A stretch of 64,000 nucleotides of DNA, taken from Helianthus annuus. Lineage: Eukaryota; Streptophyta; Magnoliopsida; Asterales; Asteraceae. The DNA lies in NCBI RefSeq assembly GCF_002127325.2, contig NC_035435.2, positions 128,565,893-128,629,892 on the forward strand, written 5' to 3'. The position numbers and the translations under genes were made by a program. Shown piece by piece: positions 31,706 through 42,164 of this stretch. Every line of letters starts with the position of its first letter. Position 1 is the first letter of the stretch. Under the pieces are notes generated by a model. The model made no database searches, was not told the origin of the DNA, and saw only the letters and a list, made by a program, of their open reading frames with translations.

Positions 31706-33981
31706 TGTCACACCCTAACCGATGGCGGAATCATCGGGGCATGGCACCGAGCGAAACAGATTGTTCAAGAGAATCCACAACAACTATTAAATGACAATAT
31801 CTTTAATGTTAATATCCCATACTACTAACAGATAAGGCCTAAATAGTCATTACAGGTATCACTCTCAAAAACATATACTATTCTGACAACTCAGATTTTT
31901 ATTTGGTGGGTTTCTAGACTTCCTAACTTGTTTCAGCATAGTATCCAAATCAACCTGTCACATACGTTAAAATAAAGTCAATATATAAAATGTAAAGGTG
32001 AGTACACAAGTTTGCATAGCATATAGTATAAAAAGCGTTTACGCATAACCAGCATGTATAACGTAACGGGCGAAGCATGTAACTATCAAACAATGATTAC
32101 AACTTAACCACGAGACTGCGTTGTAGAGTATGCGCGACACATGTTCAGCGAACACGTGAAGTAAAGTGATGTGATCCCTAGCAACCCCTGTCCACGACAG
32201 GTGCTGAGTCCAAACTATAGTACTATCGTTGCTAGAGGCGGTATAGTGTAACACTGTATAAGCATATTACAAGCATTCATAGATCACGTATAGCATGCGG
32301 GAGCGGTTAGCGTTATAAAGTGTTTGCGTTGTGTGTTGTGTTTTGATATAGAACGTATGTAACACCCAAAAGTGCATTAAAAGAAAATGGGTTCGAGTAT
32401 ACTCACAGTGCGTATTTAGCTAGTAAACACAGTCTGTATTGGATTGAAGGGAGCGCGTTGAGTTAGCCTGTGTACAGAAGCATAAGTCGTTGAGCAGAGT
32501 GTTGAACGGTGCGTAAACAGAATGTCGGATGGTAGAGGGGTTCGAATAGTGATCCAAGCGAATGGGTATAATCCATCCGAGTGGATGACCATTCGAACGG
32601 ATGGCTATTCAAATGAGATGTGTTTGTTTGTAAAATCATTAAAGTTCGAAGTTTAGTCAAAAGCGTTTAAAACAAGGAATAGTAGAAGGGTCAGATCACT
32701 TTATTGGATGGTTATCCGGTCGGATGGTCATCTGATCGGATGGTCACTTGAGTGGGTGTTCTGTTATTTGGAAATTTTACAAATTTTCCAATAAAAATTT
32801 GAAGTTTAATGGAGACGGCGTGACGACGTGCCAAACAATGGAAATATACCAGTTCCAGTTCATTCGGTCGGATGGGTATCACCCCTTAGGATAGACTAGC
32901 CGTTCTTGGTGAAATTTCATGTTTGACCCGTTAATCGGTCATCTCTCCGGTGGAAATCCGTTTTCAAGCCGGCTCTCGATTAAGGAACGAGTAGAGAGTC
33001 TGAATGAGTCCAGATCCCATCGGTTTTGAGCAGAAAAGTGTAGAAAAGTAGAAAATAGATGGAAAAGTGTTGAAATCTTTCAAAACTTAGTGGAAAAGTG
33101 TGGAAATCCTTCATATTTGGAACCAATCTCGATCAAATGGTGTTCCTTAACCGTTTGCCGGAGCAAAACAGGTGGAAACCACCTTCAAGAGGTCCAAATC
33201 AGTGGTTTCAGAGGAAAAGCAAGTGTTTATGTGTGATTTTGATGGAGAAGATGATGTAGAAGTGATTAGAGATGAAGGTTGTACAAGATTTGAGAAGAAT
33301 TGCTTACGAAATAGACTAAGGGCGACTGAGCGAATGAAGGTGTCAAATCAGAGAAAGGAGGGTGTACGTCGGTATTTATAGAGGTAGGTTGGAGAGTTAA
33401 GTCGGTGGTGCGAGATGCGAAGTGTCAGATGGCGTCCGGTCGAATGGCCATCCGATCGGATGGTCATCCGAGCGGATGGTCATCCGGATAGAAGTCCATT
33501 CGATCGGATGTCCATTCGGACAGCTTGGTTGCGTTTGTTGGTTTTCCAACTTTTGTTTCGTTTGTTAAGCGTTGCGTTGCGTTTAATTGAGTTGCGAGTG
33601 AGCGTTTGAGCGTATAAGCATTGCGTTGAATGCCACATAATAATTCCATAAATAATCACACAAATAACACACATAACAACCAAAATACACAAAAGTAAAT
33701 CCGTGTTTCGAGTTTGCGTTGAGTTTGCGTTGCGATAGCGTTTAGTCTAAACAAACGATGTAACATGCAATAAAATATGTTTAAATAGTAAGCGTTATAA
33801 ACAGCGTTAAATGTGATAACTGCGTTTTGAACTAGCGTTGCGAAATAGCGTTGTAATATGCCTTTAAAATGCGTTAAAAACCCATTAGTTTAACCCTTTC
33901 GCGTAAATCGAATCCCAGAGTACAAGCGTTTACGAAGAAAAGACATCGATAAGTAACGATCTGAAAAGTCAGGTTGTTATA
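31706..33981 (-). repeat. Element F 5' LTR
   Basis: About 2.28 kb; plus-strand ends TGTCACACCC and GGTTGTTATA. The partner LTR is not in the window, so the right border is inferred from the shared TATAACAACC start with H and from the G sequence that follows. It contains two clusters of palindromic GGATGGTCATCCGATC-like words. Short ORFs inside are repeat by-products. Confidence 0.75.
32564..33520. repeat. Palindromic GGATGG/CCATCC word clusters in LTR F
   Basis: Variants of (C/T)GGATGG(T/C)CATCCGATCGGATGG occur near 32564-32610, 32703-32750 and 33420-33520. Adjacent words are often separated by ATC(C/G)GA(T/G)C. The core CCATCCGATCGGATGG is a perfect inverted repeat. Confidence 0.7.
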
Positions 33982-34409
33982 TCCTGGGCTGAATAGTTAA
34001 GTTAGGCTTGGAGACAGACAAAATGAAGAGGTCTGTGGGCTTAGTGGACAGTTGCAACGAGTTATTCGTATCCGGATTATCCAGATTCGGTTATAATGAG
34101 TCTATACCCGGGTAGCTATATAAAGCTTTGAACCTGAATCTCATAGTAGTATCTGAGATATGTTCTTTCTCTCGTTTGTTCTCTCTCTTTAGGTGATCTA
34201 TAGTTTCGTGCTTTGAGTCTTTCCGAGATTCACTGTTGTTTTGATTCTTGTGTTCATTTGCGTTGATCATTATGTTGATGATCATCTGAGAGTTCAAGAG
34301 TGTTGTTTCTCAGTTCAAGTTATATGTATGAATACTCAGTTTCTAGGGTTGAATAAATCTTCTGGTTTGGGTATTTTGCGATTATACTGTTGATACCATT
34401 GTTTTTACA
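33982..34409 (+). repeat. Element G 5' LTR, truncated
   Basis: Matches the 3' LTR from about 39715 onward, with a 40-bp deletion near 33990. TATA box TATATAAA at 34117-34124. It ends TTTTTACA directly against the PBS. The junction with F is ambiguous by a few bases because both contain TGTTATAT. Confidence 0.85.
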
Positions 34410-34421
34410 TGGTATCAGAGC
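34410..34421 (+). other. Primer binding site of element G
   Basis: TGGTATCAGAGC follows the LTR with no spacer; initiator-methionine tRNA type. Confidence 0.88.
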
Positions 34422-35260
34422 TATAAGAGCTCTCTGGTTTGATTTTCTTCCGTTGTTGCCTTCCGATTGTGGATCTTTCAATTTAGGGTTCGTATATTTG
34501 GGAGTTTTGCCTTCTTGGTGGTTTATTATAACAGATCTGTGTAGATCTTGAAGGAGTCTGTGAGTCTGGATAATTCTTGTGATCTGCTGATTCCAGATTC
34601 GGTGTTCTTGAGTCATATCAGAGTTGATTGGCGGAGATCTGGTCTTGGTAGACGTCTGTTTGCTGACCGTGTTTCGTGTGGAGAGTTTGTCTCTTGTGAT
34701 TACTTGAAGACAGAGGAGATCTTGGAAGATTATTGCTCTGGTTAGGGTTCAATCCTTGAAGATTGTAAAATCCTAACCAGATTGGGAGAAACCCTAACTT
34801 AGGTTTATCATCCAGGTGAGATCTTTCCTTGATTAAGTTCCGATGTTTTTGTATTTTATTTCTTTTTTTCTCTTTTCTAGACATTTGATGTCGGGGTAGT
34901 TTGGACCGGTTTTGATTGGGACACAGGATGGGTCACATCCTGTTACATTCATTCTTTGTGCATATTTGTTGGTGTGTTTTACTTGGTTCTGTTTGTCTAT
35001 TGTTAGTGGTATAATGTACTTTGTAAATACTTATTGTTGTGTATTCATTATTTGATATATGTCTTTTGTTTTTGTGTTTACACTAGTAGTGATTCAGCCT
35101 CTGTTCAAAGACTTGGGTAGGCACCTTGAGAGTGACAAACCTACCATCTGGCCCCTGGAACAGATTGGTTGTTTGGTTTATATAATCTTGTATCACTGTT
35201 GTCTGATCTTGCCTACCAATTCTTGTTGATATTGGCTGATAATTCATGTTTAAATTCTTT
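34422..35260 (+). other. Element G leader, non-coding
   Basis: T-rich 840-bp leader without a supported gene. Confidence 0.5.
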
Positions 35261-36322
35261 ATGATGGCCGATGAAAATGAAACTTTAATTAGCAAATTAG
35301 AACCTGATAGTCCATTATTCTTACACCCAAGTGATTGTATTGCTTTGATTGTTGTTAGTGTAAAACTTAAAGGGACGGAAAACTATATTGTGTGGGCTAA
35401 CGCTATGAGTTTGGCTTTAAGGGTTAAAAACAAAACAGGCTTTATTGATGGAACCTTTGTTAAACCTGAGGGTAATGTTGTTCTTGAAACTCAGTGGGAA
35501 AGATGTAACTTTGTGGTTCTTACCTGGATACTTAATTCTGTGTATGAAGAACTTTATTTGGGTCATGTATGTTCTAAATCTGCGTCTGATGTTTGGAAAG
35601 AGCTTAGGGATACCTATGATAACGTTGATGGGTCTGTTGTGTTTGATTTGTATCAGAAGATTAACTCTTTTAGTCAGTCTGGTATGTCAGTTGCTGAGTA
35701 TTATCATAAGTTGAATATTATGTGGAAAAAGTTGGATCAAATCTTGCAAATTCCTGTTTGTACTTGTGATGCTTCAACTCAGTTTAATAATTTTAATTAT
35801 CTGATTAAGCTTATGCAGTTTTTGATGGGTCTTGATAACGTCTATCAGTCTGTTAGAACTAGTTTGCTTATTAGAGAGCCTCTTCCAACAGTGAAAGAAG
35901 CTTTTTCTATTGTGTCTAGGGAAGAGTCTCATAGACAATCTAATGTGTCTGTGTCTAATAGTAAAACTGTTGGGTTGTTTGCTAAAACAAATATAGATAA
36001 TAAAAAGAAGGTTTTTAAAAATCAAAATGTCAAATGCTCTCATTATAATAAAACATGGCACTTTGTTGATAAATGTTTTGAGCTAATTGGATATCCCTCT
36101 TGGATGAGACCACCAAGAGGGAATCAAGGAAATAAAACTAGTAATAATGTGAGTGTTGATGATTCTAATGTTCCTAATACTATTTTGACTTCTGATCAAG
36201 TGTCTAAGTTGTTGAGTTTAATAAAAGACAAGTCTTCTGAAACATCTCAAAGCTACCATGTTTCAGGTGGGGTTTTTTGTTCTACAATTTTTTTGCAAAT
36301 TTGTTTATTCTTTTGGTCTTAA
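35261..36322 (+). pseudogene. Element G gag
   Basis: The frame begins MMADENETLISKLEPDSPLF; I take ATG 35261 because the codons before it are not typical. The copia gag signature follows (KLKGTENYIVWANAMSLALR, then TWILNSVYEELYLGHVCSKS and VWKELRDTYDNVDGSVVFDL), UBN2 type. The zinc knuckle at about residues 265-278 (CSHYNKTWHFVDKC) is degenerate: the second cysteine is Y and the glycine is W. It would coat the element RNA in particles. The frame then drifts into a stop at 36322 while the protease continues in another frame. Confidence 0.82.
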
Positions 36323-36893
36323 TGATGGGAAGGGATCTGGTTGGATAATTGATTCAGGGGCTAACAATCATATGGTACAATCTAAAAAAGATTTAACTGA
36401 TTTTATAGATGTGTCTAATCTAAAAATACAAGTTAAGTATCCAAATGGAACTAGTGCATATGTAACTAAAATTGGTTCTTTAAAACTTGCTGATGGTGTG
36501 ATTTTACATGATGTGTTTGTAGTTCCTTAATACTGTGTTAATCTTATTTATGTGCATAAGTTGACTAGAGACAATAAGTTGTATGTTGGCTTTGATGAGA
36601 ATAAGTGTTATATACAGGATTTATTAACCAAGAAAGTCCTGGTGATTGGTAATCAACTTGAAGGTTTATATATGTATGGATCATCTATTGTTTCTAATAA
36701 GGTGTGTAGTGTTAGTAATTTTGATTACAAACTATGGCATGCTGGGTTAGGACATCCTGCTGATCAGGCTATTAAAATGCTTAAAGATACTTTGAATGTG
36801 TCCTCCTCTGCTGATAGTGGTCCGTGTGATGTGTCTCACAGGGCGAAACAACATAGGGAGCCCTTTCCTTTAAGTGAACATAAGAGTTCTTAG
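36258..36893 (+). pseudogene. Element G protease and GAG-pre-integrase
   Basis: The frame 36258-36530 contains the retropepsin motif GSGWIIDSGANNHMV and a stop. The frame 36552-36893 shows YKLWHAGLGHPADQAIKML, the GAG-pre-integrase/zinc-finger start, and a diverged cysteine stretch (GPCDVSHRAKQH). Two stops separate these pieces, so the polyprotein is broken. Confidence 0.78.
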
Positions 36894-37518
36894 TTGGGAG
36901 AACTTGTTCACTTGGATGTATGGGGGCCTTATAGAGTTGTCAGTAGAGAAGGTCATAGATATTTTTTAACCATTGTTGATGACTATTCCAGGGCAGTTTG
37001 GATATGTTTAATGAAGAATAAAACAGAGGTTTTTTAGAATATAAAAGATTTTGCTAATATCCTTAAAACTCAATTTGGAAAAATTATAAAATGTTTCAGA
37101 AGTGATAATGATAATGGGTCAAAATTTGTCAACCATCAAATGAATGATTTTTGTAGACAATCTGGAATACTACGTCAGACAACCTGTGTTCATACTCCTC
37201 AACAGAATGGATTGTTGAGAAAAAACACAGACATTTATTAAATGTTACCAGGGCTTTACTTTTTCAAAGTAATGTGCTGGTTAGGTTTTGGCATGAATGT
37301 GTTCTAACAGCTGCTTATCTTATTAATAGGACTCCTTCTTCTGTGCTGAGTGGTAGAACACCGTATGAGTTAGTATATAACTTTAAACCCTTCTTAGATC
37401 ACTTATGAGTGTTTGGTTGTCTGAGTTTTTGTATAGTGTTAAATGAAAATGATAAGTTGAACAGTAGAGCAGAAAAATGTGTTTTTATTGGATACTCTCA
37501 TGAAAAGAGGGTTATAAA
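36894..37518 (+). pseudogene. Element G integrase core
   Basis: Reads through several stops. LVHLDVWGPYR (first catalytic D) is followed by TIVDDYSRAVWI and RSDNDNGSKFVN (second D with a small insertion). The next block is HTPQQNGLLRKN, where the expected VAE is lost, so the catalytic glutamate is missing. The later conserved text NRTPSSVLSGRTPYEL is recognisable. The enzyme is certainly dead. Confidence 0.78.
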
Positions 37519-39081
37519 TTGTTTAGTTTGGACTCCAAAACTGTAGTGTTTTCAAGAGATGTTAAGTTTTATGAAGCAATATTTTCCTTTAAAGAACAAT
37601 TTGTTTTTGAAAAGTATAATTCAAATCCTTTAATAGATGTGACTGTTTTAAACTTTTTTGACTTGTATGATAACTCAGAACTTACACAACCTGTGGATGA
37701 ACCCAATGATGATAGATGGGTTCAAGAGGGTGCTGATGTGAGAATACAGGTAGATCAGCAGTCAGAAGGCCTAGATATACCTCCTGCCAGGGCTGATGTT
37801 CAGCAGACAAGTGAGGGAATTGGAACTTCTGACAGGGCAGATTCTGTGATTATCACAGATGATGCAGAAGCTACTTCTGAGGGGGACACAGGGAGTTCTG
37901 AAGTACCTATTGTGCTTAGAAGATCTTCTAGAACTTCTGTTTTACCAAATAAATTAAATGATTTTGTGATAGAAGGAAAGGTCAAATATGGGATTGAAAA
38001 AGTGGTTAATTTTTCTAGGCTAACTTTAGCAAACAAGTGTTTTGCTTCTAATCTTTCTAAAACATCTGAACCTAAAAGTTATAAAGAGGTTATTAAAGAC
38101 CCTAATTGGATTTCTGCAATGAATGATGAAATTCATGCCTTACATAGAAATCATACATGGGATGCAGTTGATAGACCTAAAAATAGAAGTTTAGTTGGGT
38201 GTTAATGGATTTATAAGATAAAGTATAAATCTAGTGGTGAAATAGAAAGATATAAAGCGAGATTAGTTGCTAAGAGGTTTAGTCAAAAAGAGGGTATTGA
38301 CTATGAAGAAACTTTTTCTCCGGTAGTTAAGCTTGTAACTGTTAGGTGTGTTGTTGCATTAGCTGTTCAGAATAACTGGTCGTTGTTTCAGTTGGATGTA
38401 AATAATGCTTTTTTGAATGGTGGTTTACATGAAGAAGTTTATATGTCCTTACCAGAAGGTTATCAGTCAGCTGATATATCTAAAGTATGTAAATTGAATA
38501 AGTCATTATATGGACTTAAGCAAGCTCCTCGCATGTGGAATGAAAAACTAGTTAGTGTGTTGCTTAACTGTGGGTTTAATCAAAGTAAATGTGATACATC
38601 CTTGTTTATAAAAAGTTGTGATAATGTGTTTATTGTACTTCTGGTAGATGTTAATGACATTGTGATTACTGGCAATTCTGTGTCCGAAATAGATAAAATA
38701 AAAGAATAGATGAGGTCAAAGTTTTTAATTAAGGACCTTGGGTTGTTGCAATATTTTCTGGGAATAGAAGTTCTGACTTGTGAGGATGGTGTTTGCCTAT
38801 CCCAAAGAAAATATTGTACGGATTTATTGACTGAATACGGAATTCTTGCTTGTAAACCAGTTAGTGTTCCTATTGAACAGAGTCATATATTAAATGAATC
38901 TCTTAAAACAAATAATAAACTATTGGAAAATATAATTGGATATCAACAGCTTGTAGGGAAGTTGATTTACCTATCTCAAACTAGGCCTGACATTTCATAT
39001 GCAGTACATTTTCTCAGTCAGTTCATACATAGTCCAACTGAAGGACATTTAAAAATTACTTTCATCTCCTTAGATATTTAA
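37519..39081 (+). pseudogene. Element G linker and reverse transcriptase
   Basis: The frame 37519-38205 is the acidic integrase-RT linker, ending with the RT start (WISAMNDEIHALHRNHTWDA). A TAA at 38203 replaces the expected lysine-tryptophan region. RT continues through FSQKEGIDYEETFSPVVK, FQLDVNNAFLNGGLHEEVYM and LYGLKQAPRMWNEKL. The catalytic YVDD has become DVND (VLLVDVNDIVITG). A TAG at 38707 then interrupts the frame before FLIKDLGLLQYFLGIEVL. Two nonsense codons and a mutated active site show long decay. The last part (from 39069) belongs to the duplicated block. Confidence 0.83.
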
Positions 39082-39604
39082 AGGCTGCTCCCGTAAAAGG
39101 ACTACTGTTTAAAAGAAATTACTCTTTTGAATTAACTGCATTTGCAGATTCTGATTGGGCTAAATGTATAGCTTCTAGGAAGTCAGTCACTGGTTTTTGT
39201 GTGTTCTTGGGTAACTGTTTAATTTCTAGGAAAAGTAAAAAACAAACGACCGTGTCGCGGTCTTCAGTTCAGGCTGAATATAGGGCTATGTGTGCTGCTG
39301 CATGCGAAGTCGTTTGGCTTAAAACTTGTTAAGGGAGTTACAGGTCTTTGTTACACTTCCTGTAAAACTGTTTTGTGATAATAATGTTGCAGTATCTATT
39401 GCAGCGAATCCAGTTTTTCATGACCGATCCAAGCATTTTGAGCTTGATTTGTATTTTTTAAGAGATTACATTTCTAAAGGCATTATAAAATGTGTGAGCG
39501 TTAAATCTGACGAACAACTAGCTAATTTATTTACAAAAGGAGTGTTGGTTAAAACACATCACTTTTTATGTAAAGAGTTAATGTTGTTCAATCTGTTCAG
39601 CTAA
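39082..39604 (+). pseudogene. Element G RNase H (duplication copy 1)
   Basis: After a frameshift near 39070 the sequence encodes AFADSDWAKCIASRKSVTGF, SRSSVQAEYRAMCAAACEVV and, in a second frame from 39326, LFCDNNVAVSIAANPVFHDR and SDEQLANLFTKG, the end of a copia polyprotein. The stop at 39602 precedes a purine-rich GTGAGGGGG and the 3' LTR. Confidence 0.82.
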
Positions 39605-39620
39605 AGGAATTGTGAGGGGG

Positions 39621-40163
39621 TGTTAAAATAATATAACAGTTTATAATTCTTAATTCCTTAGACTTAATAATTTGTCTAACTTAGTTTGTTTTGTCATTTG
39701 CATGTTATATTAACCTGGGCTTGGAGTATTGGATGGCTCCTTGGCAGAATAGTTAAGTTGGGCTTGGAGACAGAATACATGAAAAGGTCTGTGGGCTTAG
39801 TGGACGGTTGCAACGAGTTATTCATATCTAGGTTATCTGGATTTGGTTATAACGAGTCTATACCGGGGTAGCTATATAAAGCTTTGAACCCAGATCTCAT
39901 ACCAGTATCTGAAATATTTTCTTTCTCTCGTTTGTTCTCTCTCTTTAGGCGATCTTGGGTTTCGTACTTTGAGTCTTTTTGATTCACTGTTGTTTTGATT
40001 CTTGTGTTCATTTGTGTTGATCATTATGTTGATGATCATCTGAGAGTTCGAGAGTGTTGTTTCTCAGTTCAAGTTGTATGTCTGAATACTCAGTTTCTAG
40101 GGTTGAATAAATCTTCTGCTTTGGGTATTTTCCGATTATACTGTTGATACCGTTGTTTTTACA
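39621..40163 (+). repeat. Element G 3' LTR (duplication copy 1)
   Basis: TGTTAAAATAATATAACAG to TTTTTACA, 543 bp, preceded by polypurine GTGAGGGGG. A second, apparently identical copy lies at 44304-44846. Confidence 0.9.
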
Positions 40164-40356
40164 CATTCCATTACCCCATGTTTAGAGTACGCAACCTTAA
40201 AACATTTAACACTGGCATTTATGAATCATCAATGCATTACAACACATAATATACATGAAACATTCCTTCACGAGTATAATAATATTTCGAAAATACCATC
40301 AAGATCATCAGGAGGAAGTTATAGCAATTAAACGACCCATACATTTATCACATACG

Positions 40357-40585
40357 CCCATGGCTTTATAGCCTAGTGGCATCTTTGGGGTAGGACAAGG
40401 CTTTGAGACTAATAGGTCCTAGGTTCGATTGCCACAATGGGGTTTTTCCCATATTTATTGGGTTTCCTCCTGAATTGGTGTATAGGCATTATGCCTATTG
40501 GAGAAGGATATGATTGGGTGGTTCTGCTGGTGGTACGATGATACTCCAGTAGTCCGTCAGTGATCCAAATTTGTCGTTCAAAGAA
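40357..40585 (+). mobile_element. SINE, copy 1
   Basis: A 229-bp insert between perfect 18-bp repeats ATACATTTATCACATACG (40339-40356 and 40586-40603). It has an RNA polymerase III A box (TAGCCTAGTGG, 40369-40379) and a B box (GGTTCGATTGC, 40422-40432) 43 bp apart, as in tRNA-derived SINEs. The region lies on the 3' side of RPN9 exon 1, so it would sit in intron 1. The short ORF on the other strand (40409-40591) is spurious. Confidence 0.85.
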
Positions 40586-40672
40586 ATACATTTATCACAT
40601 ACGACGTCAAATTGAAAACATGTAAACCGAAACCCTAGATTTCGTAATCCTTAGATTCAGTAAAGAAAATAC

Positions 40673-40825
40673 CTTGAAAACAGAGTGTTTGACAAATTCT
40701 TCAAGTTTGGGAGTGAGTTGATACCATAGCTTCCTTTGGTACAGGTCAGCCAGCGTATTGCACCAATCGAGAAGCACCGGATGATCAGTTCGAAGAGATT
40801 CTAGGAACTGAAGAGTAGCCATCAT
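40673..40825 (-). pseudogene. RPN9: RPN9 (26S proteasome subunit) exon 1, copy 1
   Basis: Minus-strand exon of 51 codons (MMATLQFLESLRTDHPVLLD, ADLYQRKLWYQLTPKLEEFV) that I recognise as the N-terminus of RPN9/PSMD13, a lid subunit of the 19S proteasome regulator. Known plant proteins begin similarly (MAALQYLES). The exon ends in AAG followed by a donor GTATTTTC, so translation past it (to 40607) is intron. No further exon is in the window. On the 3' side come the SINE and then element G. Either this is a gene with a very large, retroelement-filled intron continuing left of the window, or a stranded fragment. The start is M at 40825 or 40822; the second has the usual MAxLQ beginning. Confidence 0.8.
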
Positions 40826-41474
40826 CGACTGATACCCAACGACGATTTGAAGGGAGAATTTGGAAGCAGAATTGGATTAGGTTTGGGGATCGATTCTAAC
40901 TTCTAATAACTGATTATGATTTTCAAATGGTGTTTGGGAGCGATTCTGTAACTGATTAACGGTTTTGGGGATCGATTTTCAAAAACCGATGCCCATCCTT
41001 TTATTTTTAGACAAGAAGCCGTTATTACGTTTTCTTCCTTTATGTTTATTTTAACAAGAATTTTGATCCGTGTCACGCGCTATGGCGGCAAAGTTGTGTT
41101 TGTAACCTTGTTATACGCGTAACGAACATGACATTGCGCATTATTTACTTTGTTACAGACGTTACGTTCGTGACATTAACGTCATTAAACATAGATAAAA
41201 AAAAGTATGCCTCGAACGTTGAGGTGTAAATTTGTAAAAGTAATTTTTAGATAGTGGTTTTGTGGTTTGGTATAGATGAAAAAAAAGTATAATGATGTGT
41301 CGTGCGTTATAGTTTATTCCAACGAGTTCTAGTTGACCTAACAATCTCATGTAAATATTGACCAATTAAGGATTATGTTCAATACAAGTTTTGAAGTCTC
41401 TAATTCTAAAAGTTTATTCTATTGAGTTCTAGTTGACCTAATAATCTCATGTAATCTTGACCAATTAAGGATTA
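40826..41474 (-). promoter_or_regulatory. Upstream region of RPN9 exon 1, copy 1
   Basis: 650 bp between the RPN9 start codon and element I, expected to hold the 5' UTR and proximal promoter. I see no confident TATA box. A two-copy repeat of about 65 bp with 100-bp spacing (41311-41377, 41411-41475; AGTTCTAGTTGACCTAA core) lies at its far end, and element I inserted exactly at the end of the second unit. Confidence 0.5.
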
Positions 41475-41918
41475 TGAAGAAACACTGACCTGAACGGTAG
41501 GCTCCGACTAGGACTTCAACTCTTGGCAATCCGAACTACTAACTGCAAAACAGAACACCGTTAGGACTCGTTACAGGAATGGGGTTATTCCTGTAACCAC
41601 CCTCCGGCATGAGAATAAGTCTCGATTTGGGAGTAAGAAAATATTTGTACAGAGAGAGAGAGAGTAAACGAGAGCAGAAGATGCATACCTTTGATGTTTA
41701 CCTCTATTTATAGTTTACTATTAGGGTTTCCTCTAACTTAGGATGAACTCCAATAAGTTAGGGATTTGAATGATCTTCCCAAAAGATTGGGGATTCAGTT
41801 ACGTGGTTTTACCATGCAGAATAGAAGATTCTAGAATAAACGTGTATAATTATATATTTATAATAAAATAATAGGTAATGACCGGTTCGGGTTAGCCGCT
41901 CCGGGTCATACCTCGTCA
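41475..41918 (-). repeat. Element I 3' LTR, extra copy (duplication copy 1)
   Basis: 444 bp, TGAAGAAACACTG to ACCTCGTCA on the plus strand. Minus-strand TATA box (TATAAATAG) at 41704-41712, and a GA dinucleotide run near 41651. Followed by TGTCCCCCCATT, the polypurine tract on the minus strand. Confidence 0.92.
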
Positions 41919-42164
41919 TGTCCCCCCATTCCGAAGTTATGAAATGAAATTCATGAGATCGGACTAAAAAAGGAAAAAGTCAAAATACCCCCTTTGAGTG
42001 CAAGTTTCTCGAGTGGGAGTACCGTTACTTTTTTGAAAAATGGCGGCGATGTGAAAGGGTCTGACAGTTAAGTCATCTTTAGGATGACAGTTGTACATGC
42101 CCTGTCTTGACATGCGTTCCCATCCGTTTGCCTTTTTGAATTCGAAAGGTTGTTATCCCTTTCC

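Larger units (their letters stand above)
33982..40163 (+). mobile_element. Element G: Ty1/copia, 5' LTR incomplete
   Basis: Partial 5' LTR 33982-34409, PBS 34410-34421, gag, protease, integrase, RT, RNase H and complete 3' LTR 39621-40163 (543 bp). The first 110 bp or so of the 5' LTR are absent because LTR F occupies the place. Either F inserted into G, which predicts the missing piece left of this window, or the end was deleted. No TSD can be read here; the bases after the 3' LTR are CATTC. The lineage within copia was not assigned. Confidence 0.88.

Noticed and set aside
40369..40432. tRNA gene
   Set aside because: A and B boxes are present, but no cloverleaf could be drawn and the flanking 18-bp duplications show a SINE.
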